A DNA stretch of 64,000 nt from Amyloporia xantha (GCA_036971615.1 JAYKKR010000002.1:310001-374000); one strand, 5' to 3'; shown: positions 10,827 through 22,407, counted from the first letter of the stretch. Made by a program: numbers and translations. Notes: a model not told the origin generated them from the sequence alone.

Positions 10827-12781
10827 CTACTGGTGGCCGCTGATCGCAACCGGGAGGTAGGGCTCCTCAAGATACTTGATCTCGTCCGCGGTAAGCGAGA
10901 CGTTCACAGCGCCTATCATGAAGGCATGCGTCAGCAAAGCACAACATTAGGACGGGCATCCCGCGCTGTATGTCAAATATCGGCGATGCACCGCCTGACA
11001 TTGCAGCGCATGAGGACACCAGCTCAATCCGGGCACGTACCGATGATGTCCTCGAGGTTCTTCAGGCTCGTGGTGCCGACGATGGGAGCGGAGACGACTG
11101 CGCAGACCGGATCCCCGTTTAGACACTGCCAATGTCATCACACGACCTTACAAACGCACCGTCCTTGGACAGACTCCACGCGATGGCGACCTGGGCCATG
11201 CTCGCCCCCTTCTTCTTCGCGAGCTCTTCGACGCTGTGAACAATCCATCAGTCTTACTAACCAAGCGACTCGAGCGGAGAACACTCGTGTACCGGTTTAC
11301 GATCTGGGATGTGGCAGCGTTGTCCTTGTAGCCGCCCACGAATCTGATCACCGGATAGAACAGCGAGCCCATCGTGAGCAATCTGGTGCAAATCCTAAGG
11401 GCCGTGCACGCACTTGTCAGTCTGGCCCCGTTTTGTCTGTTCTGAAAGGGGACGGCCTAGAAGACCACGGGCAAGAGGCGACCACGGGATCGCGCCTACG
11501 CCGAACATCTAGGCCGTGAATTTCAAACAGTCGCATCTGACATAACATGAAGCTGAGAACATGCGGTCCTACCTTGAGCGTGGGGAACATCTCCCGCTCC
11601 TCCTCGCGGTAGACGAGGCTGTGGTGGTTTTGCATGGAGATAAACGGCGTCAAGTTATTGTTGATCGCGTAGTCTATGTAACCACATTAAACACTCGATT
11701 TGGTCTATCAAATTGGCGGTAAAACACAAGCACCCACTTTGCATAGCGTGGACTGAAGACCATTTCATCAACGAGGATTTATATTGCGGATGTAGTGGAC
11801 TCACACTGGTACGCATAGCATGAACTCATGCCGATGTAACGGACATAGCCAGCCTTGACGACGTCATGGAGAGCTTGCATCTAGATTAAAAAAACCGTAT
11901 AAACAAAATATAAGCAGCGACCACGGTGAGGGCCCACAGTCTCCTCAATCGGCGTATCATAGTCGAACCTGTGGCCTATCATACGAAGGGCATCAAATCG
12001 TGGAATCTAACGTCAGAAGCTCAGACACCTACACTGCAAAAGGTCGATGTATTCGAGTTGCAAGCGCTCCAAGCTCTTCTTCACGGAATCGAAGATGTGC
12101 TGTATGTGTTGGATGTTGTGAGAAAGCAATCCGGTCACACAAAGGATATATTACCTTGCGGTTGAGCCCCTTTTGGTTGATAATGCCCACTTCCTCAGGC
12201 TTCTTACCCGATGCCATTAAGTTCATACCATATTCAGGCGCTACAGTCCCGAACAACTGTAATAGGTTTAATGTAGGTTCACTGAACACAACAAATACAG
12301 AAACAAACCTTCGTCAACACGACAATCTCCTCACGGGGCAGGTTCAGTGTTTTGATGGCTTTTCCGAGCATGACCTCGGACAATCCGTTTGAGTAGACCT
12401 ACAGAGCATACTAATATTAGGGGAAATACTGCCTATGCAAGATATCATGCTACGTGCATTGGCTGTGTCGAATGTCTGGATGCCATGGTCGTAGCTGACA
12501 AAATTAAAATCACGTCAATTTCGGTGATCGCGGATAGACAAGGGCTGCGCCTTCAGGGGTATTGATACTTACGCGAATTTGATGTGCTTGTTCACCTCTT
12601 CCTGATCATCGATGACCCATTCATTCCAGCCGGTGCTTCCGTACTGCATGCATCCCAAGATGATCCTGGACACTTTGAGACCGGATTTGCCCAGTCGGAC
12701 TAGCGAATGCAAAATGTGTTATCGTGAGCAGGCGGCCGCAGAAGCCATCATACGACCGAAATGACACGCACCATATGGCAT
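10827..12781 (-). CDS. Aldo-keto reductase (YakC/AKR yeast-type)
   Basis: NAD(P)H-dependent aldo-keto reductase, probably cytosolic, reducing aldehydes or ketones. About ten short exons. Exon 1 encodes only MPY plus one base (start ATG 12781) and splices to VRLGKSGLKVSRIILG. Later blocks are FDTANVYSNGLSEVMLG (catalytic Asp and Tyr), VVLTKLFGTVAPE (strand with the catalytic Lys), LLQCHRFDYDTPIEET (catalytic His), VRYIGMSSCYAYQ, AIPWSPLARG, NRVEELAKKKGASMAQVA and APIVGTTSLKNLEDIIG, the cofactor-binding end. Stop at 10827-10829. The intron at 12399-12457 between TAN and VYSNG appears to start with GC rather than GT. Length and motif order match the family, and the protein looks functional. Confidence 0.9.
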
Positions 12782-14449
12782 GGTCAACTTTGCTGAGGAC
12801 ATATTGGATAAGGATCGTGCACAGGAATAAGAAACAAGGTGGGAAGACCTGCACTGAAAACTGCAGTGCCCTCGTAGATATAACCTCGGCAGTGTGGCTG
12901 GATGACCACGGTCCGATTATGCAGAGGACTATTACCAAGCGTGTAGCTACAAACAGAACACGGAACTCCGAGTGGCATCGCGATAATAGATGACGTTTAG
13001 TTTACAACCTTCAAGGGAGCAATTGGTAAATACAAGCCTATTAGAGACATTAGAAAACCAAATATTCACCACACGAAGCCGGCATTATCTGTGTCAGGGG
13101 CAGAAGACAGACACGAGGCGCGTTCATTCCTACTCGAGCTGCCGAGCGTGCCGCTTTACCCATGTGACTGACGCGATCGGTCACGCGCCGTGTCACCGAC
13201 TTCTGGCCGCCGCGCCGTCTCTTCTCTTGCCTTCATCTCAACTGCTATTCTTCCCAGGGACATGCGAATGCACTGACTGCAAGGCCGCCTGACGAAGGCC
13301 CAGGGAGTCGTAGGATTTTGTGTGGATGTGGCCTCCCAAATCAATCCAAGATCAATCAGCCCCTGTCGATGAGTCATCGGTGCTCGAGGCAGGAATGGTG
13401 GGACGTGGTATAGTTGAATGCGGAAGTACATGTGCTCTTCCGAAGCCTCTTCGACGACAACATTTATGTAAGTGGCGCGTCTCCGTGCTTAGTGGTCCAT
13501 ACGACAAGCAATCCTGCGGATAACCAGATCAAGATCGTCGGCTTCGCAAGACCATGGTGCCTGAAGAATGCATCCTACGTGGGTGAGTGGTCAGTGCGAT
13601 CTGCGTACTTAGAACAGACCTGGCTGATAATGATGGCTTAAATTCCGCCGACACAGCCCTCGAGCAGTAACTGAACATTTTCGCCTTTAATAGCTCACTC
13701 AAAAATACCAGGGGCTTCTTACATAGTAGGATTACAGTGCCCCCTCGTGAGAATTGCAAGGCGGTACTTGCTTCTGTGGCTTCGATCATAAGATGGGCGG
13801 AATGAATACAGACGCCACACAGCTGGAGTTTGCCAGTTGATTCATGCTCAGAATGATGCCTGCATGCCCATGTACACCTGCGAGAAGCCGTAGGTGACGG
13901 GCCCTAGTCCTCATTCTTGCTTGTCCCTATGTCCCTATGTCCATCCGGTATCTCAGATCCGGGAGAATGTCCAGCAATGCAGGTTCGTCTGCAATCTGAT
14001 CGAATGCTGTTTCAGCTATCTATGCGACTGAGTGCAGAGCACGCATGGTCAGACATAGGCTTCATTACACGCCACAATGTCCGCCATCATGACCTTTGAC
14101 TGAGAATGACGAATCCGGCACCCGTGTAGCTTGTCTGCGCTGACGCAGTGCCGCCATCCTGCCACTGACTATCAAACATCGCCACATGTGTTACATTCAG
14201 ATCAAGACCTCCTTCCATCTGTCAAACCGCACACAATACCAGATGAGAATTCAGGTGGACATTCCTCTCTGCCTTCCGCGTGGCCCTACGGTCTGTCTAT
14301 TCTGGCCCAACTGCCATGCGTGTCGTCTTCGGTCGATTGCCGCTTTCGTTGCAACAACCCGACCACCTTGCTTCTAGTGCCACAATGTCTCTTATCGCCA
14401 GCTATGGTCTTCTATTCGTGTGATCTGTCTTGGCGCTAGCATGGCTACT
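12782..14449. other. Intergenic, about 1.7 kb, nothing recognised
   Basis: This stretch separates divergent genes: the aldo-keto reductase to the left on minus and the sedolisin to the right on plus. It should therefore hold both promoters. Short open frames on both strands show no family motif. Confidence 0.35.
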
Positions 14450-14456
14450 ATTTAAT
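14450..14456 (+). promoter_or_regulatory. TATA-like box of the sedolisin gene
   Basis: TATTTAA lies 62 nt upstream of the ATG at 14518 and only 17 nt upstream of an earlier in-frame ATG at 14473. Transcription starting about 30 nt downstream would exclude 14473, so this site supports 14518 as the true start. Confidence 0.4.
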
Positions 14457-14517
14457 GTCTCGCTAGAAGGCCATGGTCCATAGGGTCGTCCGCCTCGAAG
14501 CCTCGAACTACCTCAGG

Positions 14518-16610
14518 ATGTTGTCCGCCGGTTTGCTCATCGTTTCACTCGCCTTGTCTGCCTTGGGCAAACCCGTCGCCACTAGCAACCTGGAGGTACA
14601 CGAGGCCATAGCGGCTCCCCCCTCTGGCTTCGTACAGAATGGCCCCGCCTCTCCCGACACGGTACTCAGCCTGCGCCTTGCGCTCGTGAACAGCGACATG
14701 CCCGGGCTCATCAAGTCACTGTACGATGTCAGCACACCGTCTAGCTCTAGCTACGGTCAGCATCTGTCGAAGGCGGAGGTGAGATCCCCATCAAACATGT
14801 GATGTCATCAGATCTGGCTAACCTGATGAACGATAGGTTGAACAGTTCGTTGCCCCGACGTCAGACACTACCAGCGCTGTCACCGGCTGGCTAACGAGCA
14901 ACGGTGTCACCGCCACGCCCATTTCCCCGCTGGCGACTGGCTGTCGATCTCTATTCCTGTCAGCAAGGCCAATGAACTCTTCGATGCCGACTTTTCTGTC
15001 TTCACACACCAGGCCAGCGGGCAGCAGTCCATTCGCACGCTCTCATACTCGATCCCGTCGGAGCTCAAGGGCCAACTGGATCTCGTGCATCCAACTATCA
15101 CGTATGTGTGGTCTTCTTCCTCTCTCGGACCTCGCCGCTAGCATTCATCGGGTTTCGTAGATTTACTTCGCCAATTGTGAAGCTTCCAGTCAAGACCACG
15201 CCCTACACCGGGCTCACGAAGCGTGCAGAGCCTTCCGCTTGCGACAGCTATGTCGATCCTGCCTGTCTGCAAGACCTTTACGGCATCCCAACGACGCCTG
15301 CTACCTCGTCGTCAAATTTCATCGTCGTTACTGGATACGATGATCAGTATCCCAGCAACACCGACCTTGAGGTACAGACCATCTCTTGATAGATTCTTCT
15401 GCCATCTAATGAAAGGCATTTTAGAACTTCTTGGAGAACTTCCGTACTGACATTTCGAGCTCGACAATCTATTCGGTTGTCGAGCTCGACGGCGGTTCCT
15501 ATGACCCGAGTGACCCTGGGGATGAAGCTGTGAGCTCTCCTGGTGACAAGCCGTTCTAGATAATTAACATTTTACATCAACAGGATCTTGATGTCCAGTA
15601 CACTATTGGTGTGGCCACGAATGTGCCTGTTACCTTCATCTCTGTTGGAGATGACACGTCGGACGGCCTTTTTGGATTCCTTGACACCGCCAATTATTGG
15701 CTCAACCAGGATAGCACGCCCTCGGTGATGACGACCAGCTATGGTGCCAATGAGAATGAAATCTCGGCGGCTCTGGCCAAGTAAGTATTGCTTGCTCATT
15801 GGATTTGAACGCTAACTGATGGGTTCAATATGATCTGTCCAGCTCGCTATGCAATGCCTATGCTCAACTCGGCAGTCGTGGGACCTCGGTGCTATTTGCA
15901 TCCGGGGATGGCGGTGTCTCTGGCTCCCAGAGTTCCGACTGTACAGACTTTGTCCCCACCTTCCCTTCTGGATGTCCTTAGTAAGCAGCATCTGCTATCT
16001 GACTGTTAAACTCTTCTGACAGTCCATTCGATGGTCTTCTCCAGCTTGACGTCTGTCGGCGCTACGACCGGCTTTAGCCCGGAGGCTGCCGCGGACTTCT
16101 CCTCGGGCGGCTTCTCCAACATCTTCGGCATCCCGTCCTTCCAAGAATCCGCCGTCGCGTCCTACCTCTCCTACCTCGGCACCACCGACTCAGGCCTGTA
16201 CAATGCCTCTGGCCGCGGATTCCCCGACGTCTCCGCTCAGGGCGTCGACTTCATCATCGGGTACGAGGGCGACTTCTACACCGTGGACGGCACGAGCTGC
16301 GCGAGCCCGACGTTCGCCAGCGTCGTCGCGCTTCTCAACGACCGGCTCATCGCCGCGGGCAAGTCGACGCTCGGCTGGCTGAACCCCTTTTTGTACTCGA
16401 CAGGCGCATCGGCCCTGAACGACATCACCTCCGGCGATAACCCTGGATGCAACACGAACGGCTTCACTGCCACTACCGGTTGGGACCCCGTACGTTTCTT
16501 CGTCATCATATTAGCGGTGTTGTTTGAATTGACGTCCTTCGGTCTCCGATTAGGTCACTGGTCTCGGTACTCCGAACTTCAACGCTCTTTTGTCCGCGAT
16601 CGGTGTTTGA
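14518..16610 (+). CDS. Secreted sedolisin / tripeptidyl-peptidase (MEROPS S53) with a one-base frameshift
   Basis: Acid serine-carboxyl protease of the S53 family, secreted for protein breakdown. Signal peptide MLSAGLLIVSLALSALG, then a Pro-kumamolisin-type propeptide with a KR processing site before AEPSACDS. Catalytic Glu and Asp are four apart in DEADLDVQY, spanning a splice. The oxyanion Asp is in SGDGGVSGS, the nucleophile Ser in DGTSCASPTF, and the calcium-site region around DITSGDNPGC and GWDPVTGLGTP. Exons: 14518-14778, 14837-15101, 15161-15371, 15425-15529, 15584-15780, 15843-15980, 16045-16489 and 16554-16610. They total 1679 nt, one short of a multiple of three. The break is in the propeptide at the C4 run 14925-14928: the frame reads ...TATPIS before it and DWLSISIPV after it, shifted by one. 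This is either a real null allele or a base-call error. Confidence 0.9.
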
Positions 16611-17438
16611 CGAGGGACTCCATTAATCATTACTTACTTGTTTGCGAGGGGACCATGGCTGGCGTATTGAGCGACTTGACCTTTGTGTATACGGACTTCT
16701 TGTGGTAGTGCGAAATCGGGACTATCAGTGTATATTGGCATATCAGTACCTCCTCACAATCAGAACTCCCGCAATACAAAATGATACTACATATATGTTT
16801 GGCTTCTGCGAAGATTTATGAATACGTTTCGTTAGGTTTCGTTGCGCTCGGGAAACGCCATGCCCGCATCTTTTGGGAACGATCTGTCACTATCACGTGA
16901 ACTGTGACGCACGCGTCACCCAGCGCACGCAGCGGACACGTAGACCCAACAATGACAGGAAAGGGAAGGAGACGTGTACATTTATACAGCAGATATGCCG
17001 AACCGAGAGACAAGACAGGGCGTCCAGCCCAGCTGCTCTGCGGTGGTGGTACTAATGCTACACGGAGGGAGACTCGGATGCTAGGTAGGAAGTGCTAGGG
17101 AGATGGCATATGATGCGTGGTTCGATGTGGATATCGGATGTGTGATGAGAGGATGCGGAGATATGAGGATCGATGCGAGAGGAGTCAAGGCTGATGAGGT
17201 AAATGATGCTGTTAGGGAGTGCACTATAAGGAGAGTAGGTGTGGTAGGAGACGTAGGGGCGTAGAATGGCGTTGGGAACAAATCGAGTGAATCACGTCCG
17301 TTATAGAAAAATTCATTCAATCGTAGATGGGCATGGAAGGCATATATGCGCGCGCGGCGCGCTTTCGTAAACTTGTAAATGAAGAGAGAAGTAGCTGGAC
17401 ATGGCCTGCGGTGATGAGTGGCGACGTGCTACGACGTA
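16611..17438. other. Intergenic between convergent genes
   Basis: 3' flanks of the sedolisin (plus) and the 403-residue protein gene (minus). A purine-rich stretch at about 17100-17210 repeats GGAT/GATG-like words irregularly. No gene is supported. Confidence 0.3.
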
Positions 17439-18650
17439 TCATCCCGATGATGTCTTCGAGTCCTCCGGGGGAATGCTCGAATGTGGCTCAAAGTTCGTGA
17501 TGATGACTTGCGCGAGAGACGAAGAAGGCCGCTGCACTGCAACAACCCGAGGGACATCTGGATTCCGTTCATCCTTTGTTCCTCCGGACGTAGAGGAACG
17601 TGGACGGGAGCTGCATCGTTCTCTGAAGCGCAGCGTGAGAGAGGCGACTAGCTGGGGCATCGACAAGACTGGTGGGGTACATAAAGGCGCAGTGGTCACA
17701 GGCGTGGGGGAATCCGGTATGGTCATCGGTGCAGTGGTAGGAGGAGTGGAATCATCCATGGGAGATGTTGCGCGCAGCACACGGTCTCTGTCGGGTGGAA
17801 GGGATGGGTCTGCACGGGCGCTGGCAGCAGTCGTGTCATCAAACATTACGGGCTTGAAGCCCTGTTGGAGGAGGTTCTTCCAGAGGCGTTTCGCCAGGTC
17901 GACGTCTTGCGCCACATAGGCATCCTGCGCCTTCTGCTCGAGCGTCCGTGCTTGCTGGGCTATGCTGCGGTGTACTACGGCAAGAAACTGCACATCCGGA
18001 GTGACCTTCTTCCCCTTCCGCGGGCGCTTCGGAGTTGGAGAACCGCTGCTCATACTTGGCCTCCGCGCCAGTGGGAGTGTCCTCTGACCATTCGAGTCCA
18101 ACTTCGTCGCTCGTACAGGTATAGGACACTGAATGGGTCGGTTCTCGGTATCCTTGGGAGCCCGACGACTGGTTCCATGCGCCTGAGGGGTCCCTTTACT
18201 AGACTCGTGATGGAAGTAGGATGATGCCAGACAGGATTTGGCACGACGCCGGCAGATGTTGCCCCAGCTTGCGAGGTTCGGACCGGCCTGTTCCTTGTTA
18301 AACTCAGGATCGTCCGGTACAGTCTCACAATCTGCGTTAGGCGGATCCAGGTCATGACAATCATCGCGGACAGTTGGACATGGAATGGGCGAAGATGGGA
18401 ACGGAATGAAGCTGTGTGCGGGCGCGTCAGACAAGCCGGTGGGCGAGGGTAATAGACATGTGGTGTTGACTCTGGACACGTTAGTGTTAGAGATAGATAC
18501 CGTTGGAGATGCCTTCCTCGCGCCGCAGCCGGTTAGAGCAGGAAAGCGACCATGATGGCGTGCAGACGGGCGGGGCATGTTCATGGAACTGGAGAAAGGG
18601 CGGGTGCGTTCGTGTTCGCGAGTGGGGGGACGATTGGACGAGGGATGCAT
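17439..18650 (-). CDS. Unidentified 403-residue disordered protein
   Basis: I do not recognise this protein. It is a single uninterrupted frame of 403 codons starting at ATG 18650 and stopping at 17439-17441, an unusual intronless gene in this intron-rich neighbourhood. The N-terminal half is Ser/Pro/Arg-rich and disordered. Near residues 195-265 it contains a basic nuclear-localisation-like patch (TPKRPRKGKK) followed by a likely helical segment with HRSIAQQARTLEQKAQDAY and KRLWKNLLQQGFKPV. The C-terminus is again Pro/Ser/Thr-rich. The helical core is the most gene-like part and could be a coiled-coil interaction domain. A downstream Met (MNMPRPS, about residue 23) is an alternative start. 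Confidence 0.65.
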   Translation of the reverse strand: MHPSSNRPPTREHERTRPFSSSMNMPRPSARHHGRFPALTGCGARKASPTVSISNTNVSRVNTTCLLPSPTGLSDAPAHSFIPFPSSPIPCPTVRDDCHDLDPPNADCETVPDDPEFNKEQAGPNLASWGNICRRRAKSCLASSYFHHESSKGTPQAHGTSRRAPKDTENRPIQCPIPVRATKLDSNGQRTLPLARRPSMSSGSPTPKRPRKGKKVTPDVQFLAVVHRSIAQQARTLEQKAQDAYVAQDVDLAKRLWKNLLQQGFKPVMFDDTTAASARADPSLPPDRDRVLRATSPMDDSTPPTTAPMTIPDSPTPVTTAPLCTPPVLSMPQLVASLTLRFRERCSSRPRSSTSGGTKDERNPDVPRVVAVQRPSSSLAQVIITNFEPHSSIPPEDSKTSSG

Positions 18651-19562
18651 AGTTGTGTGCCAACGACCTGCACTGCTGGCCGAGCAGGAAGAAGAGGACC
18701 ACGTCGGTCGGCCAGTTCAAATATCGTACAAGGTGTGACAGTGTGAAAGGGTCGAGACATCGCGCCCACAGGCACAAACACCCATGAAACGCGAACGCGC
18801 CTCACGTGTCCGTCATGTGAACGGCTGGGTGCTCGCACTACTCTCGCGCCAACTTCTCCAAGTCCATCCATCTTGCAAATTCGGGGACAATGCCCACACA
18901 CACTAACAGAATTCGAAGGCACAGAGTTGTATGGAATGGTTTATGGGCCAAGCTGATTACATCATGATACTGATAGCGGCGGCAAGCGCCAATCCCCGAC
19001 TCCGTTGAAGTATATACGATCATTTCAATCAAATACACTTAAGGACGGAGAATAGTACTAGGAATCAGCACAGGAAACACAAGTTACAGTACGATACTCT
19101 GTGTAACATACAGTCAAATTTAAACAAAAATGCTGCCTAGATTCTAGAACCTTGATGACATGCAAATGTCTGTCAATATATTGATGGAAAAATATAAGAA
19201 CAACACTTGTGTACTTGCTTGCAGGCCTGTTTCTGCACGGAGGATTTTATACTCGAGTCAACAAACAAAAATCGACTGGATAAATACGAATATTTGAGTC
19301 ACGTTTAGTTTCCCATGGGTCCAACGCTTGGAGGGGGATAGGCACGTTGGAGGTTTGACAATACCCTCCTCCACTCCGTGGGAGTCGGGGATAGCACTTG
19401 CCCTTTTGTTATATTCCTTCAGATGAGATTATTTGCTTATTGTTCCTCATTCCTGTCACTTACTGGATGATACTCACTGCATCATATTGTCAGGGCTTTG
19501 CATGAATTTTACTGTGTTTCTTTTATAAAAGGTATGATTGACTGAAATGATGATTTCATCAG
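18651..19562. other. Intergenic leading into CpG-poor DNA
   Basis: Promoter side of the 403-residue gene up to about 18900, with ordinary base composition, then a gradual change. From about 19400 rightward the DNA is AT-rich and nearly lacks CG dinucleotides. No coding sequence recognised. Confidence 0.35.
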
Positions 19563-20375
19563 CAAAATTCAACTTTCACTTAGCAGACTTAGAATCCTCA
19601 TTTTCTTGAAGCAGATAATAATAGACAATTAAAACAACTGAGAGATGAAAAAGAACACTGCAAAGAAATCACCATTTCACAGGCAGTGAAAAAGGTAAGA
19701 TAGTGTAACGGGCCTTAACCGTTACATAATAAATATATTACTTTCATTTAAATACATATCATTCCTTGTATAGACATATAGTATATTTACATATGTTTGC
19801 CGCGTGCCTTTATAGGCCGCTGGCGCGTGAGTGAGAAGACAACGTCTTACTCACTCACTGCCCGGATACACCGCACTTCTCAATATATGAGATTGGTGCA
19901 ACGTATTTGGACTTGAGTGAATTGTAAGCGTTACAGATAGGCATGGAAAAATATATACTTATGGAACCATTTCAAGCGAGTTGGAATTGTGTGGGATAGT
20001 TATCATTTCAAAAGCTATTGTAGAATTGGAAAGTTAAAGTTTAATGTACTAAGTGAGGTTACATAAAAGATACATGAAATTACTGATCCATCAGTAAATG
20101 CTTCATTCCATTACTTTTAGATAACCTTATTTAGTATGTCAAACTTCAACTTTGTGAATCTCCAACAGGTTTTCAAAATAATGACATTTCACACAATCTC
20201 AACTCACCTGAGATGCTTTGATAAGTAAACCCTTTCCCACACCTATCTTACCCTTATCACTACCTGTGAAATGGTGATTTCTTTGCAGTGGAATGTGTTT
20301 GGGGCTTAGGTGCCTTAAAATTTCTTAATAAGAGAATAAGGCATGATAAGGTCAGTAAACTAAAGTTGAGTTTTC
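19563..20375. repeat. Imperfect fold-back (inverted-repeat) element interrupted by a solo LTR
   Basis: The two sides are imperfect reverse complements around a centre at about 20083-20100 (TTACTGATCCATCAGTAA, itself a perfect palindrome). On the left, CACTGCAAAGAAATCACC and AGGTAAGATAG near 19663-19703 pair with CTATCTTACCC and GGTGATTTCTTTGCAGTG near 20245-20290 on the right. Outward, AAATTCAACTTTCAC near 19566 pairs with AAAGTTGAGTTTT near 20361-20373. Inward, matching continues through AACCTTATTTAGTA and its partner. Without the 232-bp LTR and its duplicated 5 bp the element is about 580 bp. This fits a decayed fold-back or MITE-like DNA transposon. Outer ends and its own target duplication were not located. 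Confidence 0.6.
19704..19935. mobile_element. Solo LTR, 232 bp, with 5-bp target site duplication GATAG
   Basis: The element begins TGTAACG and ends CGTTACA, a perfect 7-bp inverted terminal repeat with the TG...CA ends typical of long terminal repeats. It is flanked directly by GATAG at 19699-19703 and GATAG at 19936-19940. A 5-bp duplication fits Ty3/gypsy or Ty1/copia integrases. No internal retrotransposon genes are present, so this is a solo LTR left by recombination. It contains about a dozen CG dinucleotides while the flanking DNA has almost none, so it inserted after the surroundings lost their CpGs. Orientation is not determined. Confidence 0.8.
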
Positions 20376-20604
20376 CTGAGGCTTGATTACCACTAGGCTT
20401 AATCCAAATTGCTGTTGCTGAAATGAACATACTGTAGTCATAAGATATCAACCACAATTATATTGGAAAATATGGAGCATATAGGATTTGGAGAGAAGCA
20501 AAGCTAAGAAATCAATGAATGATGGTAAAGTTTTCAAAACAATTGAGAAAAAGAGTTGAAGGAACTTATGGTTGCATCACAACAGTCACTGTGTTTTTAC
20601 TCTA

Positions 20605-22407
20605 TCATATAATTTGTCCTGTTGCACACTCTCTGACCTCCTCCCTAATGATTGCATCATCTGTCACCACCAGACTCTCCTGCATTTTTCCTGCAATGGC
20701 CTCTTGTTCCTCTACATCATCTCCATCAGAAGCAACTTGAATGTCTTCACTGGCATCCAAACCATGTAGATCTGATTCATACTCTAGTGATTGGCCTATG
20801 TTGCCACTGATTCTAGATGCAATGTGCAGGCTGGAAATCCATGCTGAAGACTGTACAGTTGATGGATGTTGTGAGCCAAGACCTCTATCACTGGCTTCTG
20901 AGACTTGTCTCAGGTTGAGAAGAAAGCGGGAAATAAGAATAGAAGGCAGTCTGTAGATGTATGGTGAGTCCAGTGAGAATAGAATTGTGATGTAGAAAAC
21001 AGACACAATCAAGAAAGGTGCAATAAAAGTCATGGTAATGCCAGTCTATTTCAAAGTGAGTACAGCACATATCCTTTCTAGATGGCCATACCTGTTCATT
21101 TGTATAAGAATATACATTTAAGACCATCTGCAGAATGTTCATGGCCAGAAGAGCACTACATACATTCAATTAGTGCCAAGAGAAATACACTATATTTATC
21201 AACAATATCCTCACAGAAAGTAAAGAGTACCTGCAAAAAGTAATTTAATAGCATCAGTTATCTGCTACACTCAGAGATTACTAGAATACTCACCATCTCT
21301 TAAGATTAATATACTGAATGAAGTGTGTATGCCAGATTGATATGCCATCCTATATGCAGCATAGTTGTAATACCAAGTGGCTGCAATTACAGTAGCATCT
21401 GACAAAATGGCTGCCAGTCTTGCTATAATTTCCACTGTAGTAGATCATGATTAGTCCCACTACCCATAATGGTAACAGCAGCAACAAAAGTTACATCTAG
21501 AAAACATTACTTATGAATTTTTGTATCAATATCAGCATGCACCACTCACTTGATTGCAGTACTAGCAGAGAGATATATGGTTTGTACAGGGAGTGATGCA
21601 TTGTCAAATTGCTCCAAAGACATGAAGGAGAATTTGACATAAGAATACTAAATTTCCAAACAACAAATAGGTTTAGTGAAACTGTTAACCCAAAGGTTAA
21701 TATAAGAACTGACACAATTGATCACAGCTGGAACAAGTCCCAGCAGTAGTGTTAGTGTGGCTAAAAACATGTTGCATTTGCTGATAGCAAATATACGCAA
21801 GCCTGAGAAGCCTTGAAGATGAATTATATACAGTCAGCTAAAGTCATTTGTCTGAATGCATTGGATCACCTGCAATAGCAAAAGTTTGACCCACTGACAT
21901 AATTGCAGGTAGGACAAATTGTAGTGCCTCACAGCTAGTTAATGAATGAGACATTCAATTCTTATCATACATCAAGATGAAAGAATGACAGACCTCTGTA
22001 TCAAAAGAGAAAACATGAATTGGCATTATTACTCCAGTCAATATACATACCAATGGAGTTGAACATTGTGATGATGAAAGTATCTCACTGATACTTGTCA
22101 AAAGTAGCATGTACCGGTTAATAATAAATATGCATGTAGCCCCAGTCATTCTCTTCTTCCAATACAGTTCTCTCTCCTTTGGGAAGGTTGCAAGATGTTC
22201 AAGGAGTACAAATACTTGACCAAAATTTCAGAAAAATTGTACCATCATTACATGTCAACATACCAGCAGCTGCTGTTAGGACATAACCACTACTGATGCT
22301 GTCATCCACAACATACTAAATTAAGAAACTAAGCAGATGATAACAATTCAAACTCACTATGTCTGCCAATCAGCAATGAAACCCTGTGGTGTGAGCTCAG
22401 ATGACAT
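20605..22407 (-). CDS. DUF6533-type multi-pass membrane protein in CpG-depleted DNA
   Basis: Membrane protein of the large Agaricomycete family with an N-terminal DUF6533 domain; function unknown, a receptor-like 7-TM topology is often suggested. About ten exons assemble. Start MSSELTPQGFIADWQTY (ATG 22407), then VVDDSISSGYVLTAAA, LLEHLATFPKERELYWKKR and TGATCIFIINRYMLLLTSIS, which is the diagnostic DUF6533 block. Next come SCEALQFVLPAIMS, FSGLRIFAISKCNMFLA, NVTFVAAVTIMVEIIARLA, SILILRDGTLYFLALLAMN, ITMTFIAPFL and RLPSILISRFLLNLRQVSE (typical C-terminal block), then a hydrophilic tail. No clear disabling break is visible, although the exon joining STPL to SCEA must be a 2-nt micro-exon or an odd splice. 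Both exons and introns are AT-rich and nearly free of CG, unlike neighbouring genes. Confidence 0.75.

Noticed and set aside
10833..11519. 228-codon open frame on the plus strand
   Set aside because: Antisense to the aldo-keto reductase exons, which carry the family motifs; this frame has none.
14473..14517. Earlier in-frame ATG of the sedolisin (MVHRVVRLEASNYLR)
   Set aside because: It puts charged residues before the signal peptide and lies only 17 nt after the TATA-like site.
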